Source of the DNA: Phalacrocorax aristotelis
Lineage: Eukaryota; Chordata; Aves; Suliformes; Phalacrocoracidae
DNA: 64,000 nucleotides
Reading direction: 5' to 3'
Assembly: GCF_949628215.1 (NCBI RefSeq)
Contig: NC_134276.1
Span: 31,746,226-31,810,225, forward strand
Positions 13,401 through 23,200 of this stretch are shown here, in pieces. Both the position numbers and the translations under genes were made by a program. Numbering within the stretch: the first letter of the stretch is position 1; each line of letters begins with the position of its first letter. The notes under the pieces are model-generated. The model did not search any database. It had not been told where the DNA came from and saw only the letters and a program-made list of their open reading frames with translations.

Positions 13401-14329
13401 TTAACAATTCTATCAAATCCCAGTAGCCATACAGAATTACACCCATCTGTGCTGTTTAATACTGACAACCCTCTTTAGCCAAAAAGTATGACTGTCTACC
13501 ATAGAGCTACACCTACAAATATTTATGTGATATGAAAATATTATTTATGACACATTATTTGTGTCAGTCTAGTAGAACACTGTAGGCACCTTTCCATTAA
13601 ACTATTAAGAATTTAGTAACATGATCTGATCAGGAATTAAGATCAACTGCAGAGATCTGAAACACTTCTGCAGATAAATTCTAATGTAACCAAGGCCGCA
13701 AACAGAAGCCTGTAATGACAGGGGGTGGCAAGAAGGGCCAGGGAATTTTCAATCCCTGCAACAAGCCACCACAACCTTTTGATGTTTCTAATATTCTGAT
13801 TTTCAAGTATATACTGCTGTCTGCAGAATGAGGCGTTCTCTGTAAAATGTGACTTTTGTTCAGGACAGTATCTTAACTGAAGCAATGAGAGAAGGCTAAG
13901 TTTAAAAACTGGTCTGAGATTTATAATCACCAGAAAGCAGCATGACATACAAAGTAGTTTTGCATTGAAAGCAGGACAGTGGCTTAAACAAGTCAGTTTC
14001 TCTTGGGCCTGACGCTGCAACTGTTTCGAAGTCAGTAAGCTTCTCTGCCTAGTTCTGACTTCCCAAGGGCTATTCATCTATAGCAAAATCAACCAGATAA
14101 AACACTATGAGTTTTCTATAAAACAAAACATGAATCGGTAACCACTGGACCTAGAGATAGCTCCAGAATGAGAGACAGCTGTCATGTGAAATATGGCAAA
14201 AGCACTGAAGCATTTGGCATCTTTTTGGCTTTAGGAAGGGTAATACTTTGACGTGATACATCCTCTTCTCTTTTACACCAAAAAAGCAGGTCTGTCCTTC
14301 GGTTTGTTACATAACATACAATTAGTTTT
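10480..14329. other. MED4/NUDT15 tail-to-tail interval, including probable NUDT15 3' UTR
   Basis: MED4 (+) and NUDT15 (-) converge here. No further coding exon is seen. The part next to 14329 should be NUDT15 3' UTR. Candidate minus-strand AATAAA signals appear on the plus strand as TTTATT at 13080-13085 and 12177-12182. The first would give a UTR of about 1.25 kb, but the sequence does not decide between them. An old CR1 remnant occupies about 11460-11860. Short open frames in the interval look random. Confidence 0.5.
11460..11860 (-). repeat. Old, diverged CR1 LINE 3'-region remnant
   Basis: The plus strand resembles the antisense of the CR1 reverse-transcriptase C-terminus and 3' region. 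It keeps the order of landmarks seen in better CR1 copies: a block around CAGAATCATACACAATATTG near 11627, then CTCTTAATGCATTTTACAATG near 11708. Divergence is high, no reading frame survives, and the boundaries are approximate. It is older than the CR1 copies at 14.6, 33.6 and 48.4 kb. Confidence 0.45.
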
Positions 14330-15754
14330 TCACGCTAGTTGGTGACTTCCTGTGTACCCCTTTAGATGATCAAGCTCTTCTGTGAAAGGATTGTAACCTT
14401 GCTCTCTTAAACAGCGTAAGGCCCAGAACAGTTGATCTGCTGGAGGAAATTCGTCCCATTTAACCCATTCCCAACCTGTAGGGGAAAAAAAAAGAAAAAG
14501 CCAGAGTATGAAATTAATCATGTAACAATTCTGCCTCTGCAGGTCTGGGTGGACTGTGCAGAAATTGCCAACACCAATTCAAGGTCTCTGTTGCATACAC
14601 AGTTATTTTTCATAGAATAGTTTCAGTTGAAAGGGACCTTTAGTCCAACCATCAACTAGACATCTTCAACTAGATCAGGTTGCTCAGAGCCCCGTCCAAC
14701 CTGGCATTGAATTTTTCTGGGGATGGGGCATCTACCACCTCTCTGGGCAACCTGTGCCAGTGTTTCACTGCCCTCATTGTAAAAAATGTCTCCCTTATAT
14801 CCAGTCTGAATCTACCCTCCTTCAGTTTAAAACCATTACCCCTTGTCCTGTCACAGCAGGCCTTGCTAATGAGATTGCCCCCACCCTTCCTATAGTCCCC
14901 CTTTAAGTACTGGAAGGCCACAATAAGGTCTCCCTGGAGCCTCCTCTTCTCCAGGCTGAACAACCCCAACTCTCTCAGCCTGTCCTCATAGGAGATGTGC
15001 TCCAGTCCTCAGATCATTTTTGTGGCCCTCCTCTGGACCCGCTCGAACAGGTCCATGTCCTCCCTGTGCTGAGGGCTCAATGCAAGTTATTACTGTCCTC
15101 CCCTTAAGTCTTAACCCTAGGGGAAACGAGTGCTTTCTCACATCTGCAGGACAACTGTACCTGTTGCCACTTCCTGACCTCATTACGTCGAAGTGATGTG
15201 GTAACAAAGGGAAAAATTAAAGAAATTAAACTCAAACGTGCATTTTACACAACCGAATCAGAGTTCTCCGAAGGGTGCCCCCCCCGCCGCGCGCGCGCCC
15301 CCCTCACCCTCGTTCTTCTCGGGCTCGCAGTTGCGCGGCTCCGCCCCTGGCTCCGCCTCCCCCTTCATGAGGACGGTGACGTAATGGTAGCGCTCGGCTG
15401 CGCATGCGGAGTTGACGACGGAGGCGAAGCGGAGGTTACGCAGCCGCAGCGCCGCCTCCTCCAGCGTCTCCCGGGCGGCGCACTCCGCCAGGCTCTCCCT
15501 GCGGGTGGGGGGAGACACGGCCGCCTCAGCACAGGGGACGAGAGAGGAGGGGAGATGGCCGGCCCGGGGTGAGGGGGGCGGGGGGGGCCTCGGGACTCCT
15601 ACCCGAACTCCAGGTGGCCTCCGGGGAGCTGGTAGGTGCCGGTCCCCACCGGGCCTCTCCTTTTGCCCAGGAGGACGCAGTCGGGGTGCGCGGGGCTGGT
15701 GACCACCACCCCCACGCCGATCCCGGGCCGCGGGGGCTGCGCCGTCTCTCCCAT
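14330..15754 (-). CDS. NUDT15: NUDT15, Nudix nucleotide hydrolase 15 (3 coding exons)
   Basis: NUDT15 is a cytosolic Nudix hydrolase that converts nucleoside triphosphates, including oxidised and thio-guanine forms, to monophosphates. Coding exons on the minus strand: 15754-15603, 15498-15308 and 14475-14330. The junctions are GT-AG and the sum is 489 nt, giving 162 residues (human 164). The Nudix box spans residues 46-68 (GGHLEFGES...RETLEEAAL). It has Glu61, Glu64 and Glu65 in the metal-binding positions and Ala in place of the usual late Gly, as in human NUDT15. Intron 1 is only about 104 bp and splits the box just after Gly51. Exon 3 encodes [20 protein letters not shown] and ends GSHQLA. 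Arg135 corresponds to human Arg139. ATG 15754 is the only in-frame start next to the conserved [10 protein letters not shown] strand. The loop in exon 2 ([11 protein letters not shown]) is more Ala-rich than in human, in step with the GC-rich surroundings. Confidence 0.97.
14609..15080 (-). mobile_element. CR1 LINE, 5'-truncated 3' end, in NUDT15 intron 2
   Basis: The minus strand reads through the C-terminal end of the CR1 second open reading frame. From 14969 down to 14670 it is still open for 99 codons, with [40 protein letters not shown] and [20 protein letters not shown]. The element then runs into the 3' tail near 14609 (plus-strand CATAGAATAGTTTCAGTTG). It lies sense with respect to NUDT15. 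The long surviving frame suggests moderate age. It belongs to a different subfamily from the SUCLA2 intron copies, whose C-terminus reads [20 protein letters not shown]. The 5' break near 15080 is approximate. Confidence 0.92.
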
Positions 15755-16070
15755 GGCGGCCGTGGGCGCTCGGGGAGGCTCCGCAACCCCCGGGGCCGCA
15801 GCGCGGGAACGGGCGGGGGCGGCTCCTCCAATCGGCTTCGTGGGAGGCCGTTGCCCGTGGAGGGGGGGGGGGTCGCGGCAGTGCGTAAGACGTGCGTGGG
15901 CGTTGGGCGTGACGTCACTTCGCGGCGAGGCACGTGGCTGAGCCGGAGCCGCTATTTGACGATTCTGCTGGGCGTCGCTGCCAGCAAGTGTGAGGGCAAC
16001 AGCTGCCAGTTGTGAGGAAAGCAGCGAGCTTCCCGGGGAGGCTCGCACGAGGGAGATATACTGCCCGCGT
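15250..16070 (-). promoter_or_regulatory. NUDT15: CpG-island promoter of NUDT15 with CRE, E-box and CCAAT
   Basis: A CpG-rich block covers NUDT15 exons 1-2 and the upstream region. Upstream of ATG 15754 there is a CCAAT box at 15828-15832 (plus orientation), a perfect CRE palindrome TGACGTCA at 15910-15917 and an E-box CACGTG at 15931-15936. There is no TATA box. The start codon lies in ATGGCGGCC on the opposite strand, a YY1-like context. The transcription start probably lies between 15760 and 15960. The motifs are seen directly; their use is inferred. Confidence 0.7.
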
Positions 16071-16454
16071 GGCGGTACGGTTTTGCATTTTGTAGTTCTG
16101 TTTGGGGTTTTTTTTGGCCTCTGAATACAGAGGGGCTGATGAGGTCACTGAGACTTGAAAACAAGTATGTGCGAGTGAGGGGTGCCTAAAAACACAATGG
16201 TTACAACTCGGTGTCTTGGAGATCAGGGTGCCAGTTGGTCTCTGACTGCAGGTTTGTTCAGAACTTATAAAGTGGCCCCTCTTAGATCAGTCCGCAGTTC
16301 AACCTGCTGGGTCAAGAGTCTGGCTCTGAAAAGTCACTAAGAAATAGTCAAAAAATAAACCTTAGCTAAGCAGAGATCCAGATGTGAAAGAACAGTTCCT
16401 GACTGATAAAGAAGAAATCAAAATTTCTGCTATCAGGTCTTTACCTTCATTTTC

Positions 16455-16690
16455 ACAATTTTTTATTGTAGGAAGACAATTATGTAGCAGATAAGGTACA
16501 AACTTTAATGTTCCTTATAAACAACTATAATATTTGTCGGATTTTCCTCTTCTACCTCTCTGCCTATTGATTGCAACAGGGATATGAAGTATTATTCTTC
16601 TTCAGGACTTCCAAATACCTTTTTCATAAGGTTTTGAAATACTTGCATACAGATGTTTTTATTTACTTATGAAGGTCATAGGGCCAAATT
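16455..16690. repeat. Diverged direct duplication, copy A
   Basis: This stretch aligns in the same orientation with 17275-17525. Shared blocks include TTATAAACAACTATAATATTTGT (copy B: TTATAAGCAACTGTAATATTTGT), CTCTACC-type pyrimidine, CTATTGAT, ATGAAGTAT, CAGGACTT and GTTTTGAAAT, in the same order. The spacing between copies is about 825 bp. It could be a local duplication, or two insertions of one old repeat family that I cannot name. Confidence 0.65.
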
Positions 16691-17274
16691 GGCTGAAAAT
16701 TGATCACTGTGTTTTACAGGATTAGTTTTTTGGCATTTAATTGCCTGAACTGGCTCAGTATGGCATCAGGTGAGTCCCAGTGTTGGCATGAAGGAAATGC
16801 CAGAGGAGTGTATGGCAGGGTACGCTAGAAGCAAGGCTGTTTTGTTCAGCTGTGATGTCAGCCCACACCTTCAATTACTTACATTAGTAAATAAAAAAAT
16901 AATAATCTTGGGCAAATTGCCAAACTAACTGACTTTTTGTAAACCAAGCTCATTAGTTTCTATCCATCATCCAGTACAGCCAGAGTATTTTAATCCCCAG
17001 CTTAAACATCAGTCAATTATGCTGCTTCTATATTTACAAATTAAGATGACAGTGATCTTACAAAAATCTTATCAAAAACTTATCCTCACCCACTAAGCTT
17101 GTTCTGGTCCAATATATCAAAAGACCACAAAGCTGTTCACCTGAACAATGAAAACTTTTTGCTTTCTGTGTCCACTGTTTTCCCGTACAAATTCGAGGGT
17201 GATTCTACTAATACCTTTTTAAATAAATAAAAAAAATTCATACAGTTATTGTGCTTGTCAGAATGGTAGCAGGA

Positions 17275-17525
17275 TATCATTTTTTACAAATATGTTATTA
17301 TATAATTATGTTGAACATAAAAATTTATATTTCTTATAAGCAACTGTAATATTTGTTAGCAGGCTGAGATTTACCCTTTCTCTCTACCACCCTATTGATC
17401 ACAACACAGACATGAAGTATATAATTCCATTACAGGACTTTAAAATAGCTTTTTTTGTAATGTTTTGAAATCTGTTTGTATTTGATTGTTTCCATTTCAT
17501 CATTTTATGTTTGTGGTCATTAACG
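17275..17525. repeat. Diverged direct duplication, copy B
   Basis: Partner of the block at 16455-16690. Matching landmarks occur in identical order: TTCTTATAAGCAACTGTAAT at about 17331, then CTATTGATCACAACA, ATGAAGTATATAATTCC, CAGGACTTTAAAATAGC and TGTTTTGAAAT. The two copies differ by many substitutions and small indels, so the event is old. No coding potential is seen in either copy. Confidence 0.65.
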
Positions 17526-19109
17526 TAAATAATACTGTGTGAAAATAAAAGACGTTTTGTTGCCTGAATCTGTTCTAATTGGTTTCTCCTCAGGTTTTAT
17601 TTTGGTTGTGGGCATGCACTCAGAGGTTTTACACAGAACATGTAAATGTAGGCCATTATTTCTGAGCGTGATGGTGAACAGACGTCCGCTGAAGAAAAGC
17701 CATGAGAACAGGCAAAGAATGAGAAAGTAAAAATGCATCTCCTAGTATGGTATTATGTTGAAAAGCTTGCAAGGTTATGATGTATGTGCTCTTGCAAACT
17801 TGTTTATTAATATTTCATCTGACAAAGTACTTCTGTGACATAAACAGCTAAAACAGTGTATTTAAACCAGCACGCAACCATGCTGCTAATAAAAGAGAGG
17901 CACCTCCTTTACAGGCCCAGTCACTTGTTCCTCATGCTAGTGCTGTTATTGAAGTGTCTGTGCAGTGAACAGGATGAGTGAACTGATCTGGCTCTGTAAA
18001 GAATATCTTTTAAAATGAGTTTGTTTTCTAGCATGCTGTGGGCATCACAGGGAGGGGATGGGACAGAGGTAGATCAGATTAAACGTAGCATGAAGCCAAA
18101 CCTAATTCAGCAAACTGGGAAAGATTATTATTTTTTTTTTTTACAAGGTGGGTTCCCTGATACAATTTACGGCTCAGGTATAAGAGTGATTGAGTTGGCA
18201 CAAGGGAGGCAGTGAGTATGAGCAGCTGGGAACAAGAATGATGGGACTAACCATGTTAGTGACAGGCCAGATTTATGTCAGATTAAAATGACTATGCAGC
18301 TGTGCCTTAACACACAGAGAGAAACCAGGTCAGAAAAGCACACTGTGATAAAGCTGCTTGAAAGGCAGCTACCCAACCAGAAAACATATGTCTTTCTGAG
18401 AATTTCATGCACGCGGTTGCCTGGCTGTGGAATTTACTACATATTCACATTCACTTGGCAGAAATACGGACTGGAAGATGTAAGGATTATGTTTAAATAT
18501 TTCACATTGCAAAGCTGGCATTCAGAAGCTGGGTGGAATGTGACAGCAGTGCATGGCATCAAAGTCCTGCCAGCAGGCTGACTGAAACGTGACCTGGGAA
18601 GATGTATGGATTTTCCCTCACTTGCATTCAAGCAGCTGGTTGTTATCCTGAACCCTCATACTGAAAATTTTAAATTTAACATTGTTAACTGTTTCCTCAC
18701 TTGTACTCTAGCAGAAATATTTCTGTGACACCTCATGCTTCCACTAAATTGCCAAGTCTCTTTGCATAACTTATCCCTTGCTGTAATGTTACAGATTGAT
18801 AGAAATTAATACCAGAAATCAGGAAATGTACAGTACGTTGTTTTTGTGTTGAAACATAAATAAGTTCTGATCACATATACATAATAAAATCCTGTAAATT
18901 TTTGTAAAGTAAATTAGTAATGTATTCTGTTGCAATTTTAGTTCGATAGAAAGTGCATTTCTACCATTATGTGTTACTGTGCAGAGAGCTGAGCCTCACC
19001 TAATGGAGCAGTGCCAGAACTCCTTTGATGAGGAGCTGAAGCGAGTCTCCTGGAGACTGTCTTGGCTCTGCCAGTGCAGAGTGTTGGGGTGAGAGTGGCA
19101 GAACACTAG

Positions 19110-19278
19110 AGGAGGTTGCTTGGAGAGGCTGAAAACCTGATGACACAGCCCTGAGTGACCTGCTGGAAGTTGGCCCTGCTTTGATCAAGGGGTGGCATGA
19201 GGGGAAGAGGAGGAGGGCTTGGAGCAGGTGGCTTTCAGAGACCCCATCCAACCTAAACTGTTCTATGATTCTATTCTG
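19110..19278 (+). mobile_element. CR1 LINE 3' tail fragment
   Basis: The final part (CCCATCCAACCTAAACTG, then TTCTATGATTCTAT) is the characteristic CR1 3' end. It is preceded by GAGGTTGCTTGGAGAGGCTG and GGCCCTGCTTTGATCAAGGG, which resemble the CR1 region just upstream of the tail. The sequence from about 18975 to 19110 may belong to the same insertion but is too diverged for me to assign. Confidence 0.75.
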
Positions 19279-22200
19279 GCAGCCAGTAAGATTTCTGCTT
19301 ACGAACTCACGTACTCGGTATTTGCAAAAATACAGGAATTTGTTAAAAGGTCTGCACTTTTTGGTTTAAATAATGATTTTGCTTTTTAATTTCATGGAAG
19401 CAAGTAGCTCCTAATGCTGATATGAGCAGCTACAGTAATTTGAAGACCATTCATCTTAAAGCCTGGAAAGGATGACAAAGCCTGTAAGATCAGAGAGGCC
19501 TGGATCTGTTATGTCCTTTGGGATCTCCTGGGACATACAGTGCTACAGAAATATGAACATGTGTGGATGATTTTTATTTCTTGTGGAGATGCCAGGTATA
19601 GTTGAAGTTGCTTAGTAGTTTCTAATTCCTTGGGTTTAGTTTTTGCAAGTTTACTAAACTAAAACATAAATATCAGTCCCATAGATTTCTAGCATGTTGC
19701 CTTTCTGCATCAACTTTGGGGGTAATTTCAGCAAAGCCAATTCAAGTTATTTCTAGGAGATACATAGGGGAAATATAATTTGTGTTTGGGATCAAAAAGC
19801 CTTTCAGGAGGAAAAAAGAGACTCAATGGTCAAAGGATGAAAATCTATTCAAGTTAGTGTCAGTAAACCCCCATGCCGTTTGTGCCCAGAGCTTTTTAAA
19901 GGCTTGCTGTTACTACCTGAGTATTTCACCTCATGTGGCGTATTCCAGTCCCTTCAGCTTAAATTTACCCACTTACTTTTCCTTGAGACGCTGTCAGAAC
20001 TGGGAGGTAGTTTTGCCTCACAGCTGAGAAACCAGGACACTCTGCCCTTGTCATGTTCAGTATCAGCGAGTTAAGTCACCAGAAGTGAGTGTTCAGTCAA
20101 GAACTGCTCACATAGTCAATAAAGGTAAGACATGATTTAATGAGCTGTCATCCGCTGCTTCTGAGATGCGGCAATGGCAAGAAAGCATCTAGTCTCCGTG
20201 TTTCTAGGTGAAAGTCCTCGCCTTTTTGCCACAGTAGGAGGCTGCACGCTTATCTCGAAGACAGGAGCTTTTGTCCCCTTCCTCTGCTGGGCTGTTTTAT
20301 TGACACTAGCTTTAGTTTCATCATGTGCCAGTCTTGTCCATGAGGATGGCCAGCCTGCTTTATGCAGCTATGGTTCCACACTGACCATGTAAATATAGCT
20401 AGATCACCACTCCAGCCATGCCACTTTTAACATTAGGAAAGGTGGTAATTAGGAGAGGTTGATAATCTACAGCTTCCTCCTTCTATGGGGATAATATAAT
20501 TCCATGACTGATATTTTTCCTGGTTTTCTCCTCAAGCTTGCTATTTTAAAACCATGAAATTGCACCAAAGATAAACATACTAATACCGGTACAAAGCTTT
20601 ACACTTGAAAGTGCCAATGAAAATGTTACCTACGCATTTATTTTGGTTTTGGGTTGGGTTTTCTTTTTTTTTTTTTAATATGGCAGTCCAAATGTAGCTG
20701 CTTTAGACAAAACATGGAGAGAAACTGAATGCAATTTTTTTGGGTTGCCTTTTCCGTTTAGATTCAATCACTAAATTGTCCTGATTCAACAGGAAGAAAT
20801 GCTGCTGTGCTTTTAAGCAGAGTCTTGCATGGAGTTGGTAGCTGTATCTTCTACCAGGATATTGTGCAATAAGTGCTTTGGAGGTTTTAGATAAAACAGG
20901 GTTCTCCAATAGAGTCTGGTTCTACCACAGTAAAACACACTTTGCTCTTTGCTCCCACATAACTTAAGAGAACTCAGATTCTTGCAGATATGTCTGAATG
21001 TTTTATATATTCCTATCATTACTTGTGTAAATCATCACAGAATAGCTGACAGCAGTTATTTTCTAATCAATAGCTTGTCATGCAATTTGTTAAGCCAAGA
21101 CACGCTACCATGCAAGTGCATCTACCAAGACAAATATGTTTTCTTTTGATCCCTAAATCCACTCTTTTTTTCCCCATATACATGTGGCAAACAGTTCTTG
21201 TGATCTTTGGATCTGCTTTGATTTGCTTGCTTGTAATTTGAGATTGTTTCATTTAATTTCCTTGATATTAGTTCTCTGCAATTGCAAATATACTATCTTA
21301 CAGATAATTAATTGCTTGTCAAATAATTTTTTTCCCCTCCAGTTTATAACAGCTTTGATATTTTGTATGTCTCTGTCTAGAATTTCCTGAAGTCCACAAA
21401 ACGCATTTTAATAGTAATGAAAAAGGAAAGAAGACAGGTGAGAAAACAGCTTTTGCTCCAGCTCTTTACAAACCCCCCAACACTAAGAAGTAATACCTGT
21501 ATTTTTTAGTACTTGTGCAGGTCCTCTCTGTTAACGTCTTGCACTGATTCTTACCTGCAAATAGACGGTTTACTTTAGCATGAACAATAAGCAATTGAAT
21601 ATTGACCCCGAGCAATGTACCCCTGATCTGATTTCCAAAGCTTATATAGGATTCAGGCCTAAAGATGTAGTCAGTACATTACAGTGATGAAGACCAGCTT
21701 CATGGTTCAGTGCTGCAATGTTTATCCAAATTTCACTGCAGGAGAGGAAATGGAACTTGATCTGCCTACCCAAAATTATTGGGAACTAGAGGAAAAGAAA
21801 GATGAGTTGATATGGTGGGGTCACTGGTTAGGTCCCATGTGGCCTGACTTCCTTTCCAGGCTTTGCCTCTAAACTTCATCTTTTCCTTTCCACGGCTGTC
21901 AAATAGTATACTCCTAGAGAAATTCTTTGTTAGGGAATCTGTGGATAAAAAGTAGGCAAGGGTTCAAGTATCCCTAGAGTGCCACTGGCTTGTGTGTCAG
22001 AGTAATTAGTGATATGATGGAGTGACCAGCAACGAAGCAATGGAGAACATTGAGAAAGAAAAGAAATAAAGGCTGTTTACCTCCAGCTAAAATACTGGAA
22101 TTCCCACAAGTGATCTCTCAGCTTAAGAAAGGATCCCCAAATAATAGAAGGGAAATTCTGCAGAAGTTAGCCTTCTTCACCTTTGCCTATGCCCTGACCT

Positions 22201-22879
22201 TACCTTTATTATAAATTAATGATCTGCATCATTCTCCACAATCCTGGCTTCACACTGAACTCCAAACAATGTTTTTTCATTACCTTTTCATATCAGAATT
22301 TATGAGACCTGTGAGATTTTCTACGTAACATAGTGCCTTATCACAGAACAGAAAATCCTTGCTTTTAATATTGTACTTCAGAAAGGGCCTAGCTGAGCAA
22401 AATAAAGGTTGGTTCATATAACCCTCACTGACTATCATGAATTCCTGTACTTTTTTAATACCTGAATATTCTTTTTATATCAGTGATGGCATTATCATTT
22501 ATATCTGGTTCCATTAAGAGCACTGTTTGTCATCAAGATGTGCTGTCAGCCCAAAAGTGGTCACCATCTTCGCAACAATTCAGAGAATAATGGTGTGCAT
22601 ATACAAGAGCGATAGGACAAATTACAGCTGTACTGTGACGAGAGAGTTTTACTGTCTTAATTGCTGGTTAATTATTTCTTTGCTGTTTACAGGGAAGACT
22701 GAGTCATCAGATCAGAATGAGTGTAGGTTGTAACACAATTCTCTTTTATTTGTAGCTCTGTCATTACATTTTAAGTGACCTTGGGCAACTCGTATGCTGG
22801 CAAAGATAGATTGTGCTCCAGCTTCTATGAAATTTCTGACTGTATTCAATCCCAGGGTAGAGTGAGACAGAAGAATATA

Positions 22880-23200
22880 AAAGTGTCCATTAGCTCAGGA
22901 CAAAAATCCATCTAGGACAGTCCTTGGTGGTCCAGAGTGGATGTCTGGAATATGAAAAATCATATGGGAAATCATGACAGCACTTTTGCCTACTCTTCTA
23001 CAGCCATCAGTGGCTCAATGACTTCTTGAGGCAGAGGTGGCTTCATTGTATTTACTAACCCTCTCCTCATTTCTCTTCTTTAAACTGACCAAGATTCCTC
23101 TTGAGCCCATGTAAACTTCCATCATTTGCAGCATCCATGGCAAAATGCTCCACAGCTTAGTTATGTGAAGACGTTGAGCATTTCACCTACCAGCCTTCCC
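22880..23200 (-). repeat. Old CR1-like remnant
   Basis: On the plus strand, CATCTAGGACAGTCC near 22909 is followed by CATCATTTGCAGCATCCATG and GCTCCACAGCTTAGTTATGT near 23120-23165. This order matches the antisense of old amniote CR1-type 3' regions. No frame survives and the edges are uncertain. The call is from remembered repeat structure only. Confidence 0.4.

Noticed and set aside
15526-16048. Open frames of 100-149 codons on both strands over NUDT15 exon 1
   Set aside because: Only the minus-strand part from 15754 to 15603 is coding. The rest is GC-rich shadow or 5' untranslated sequence.
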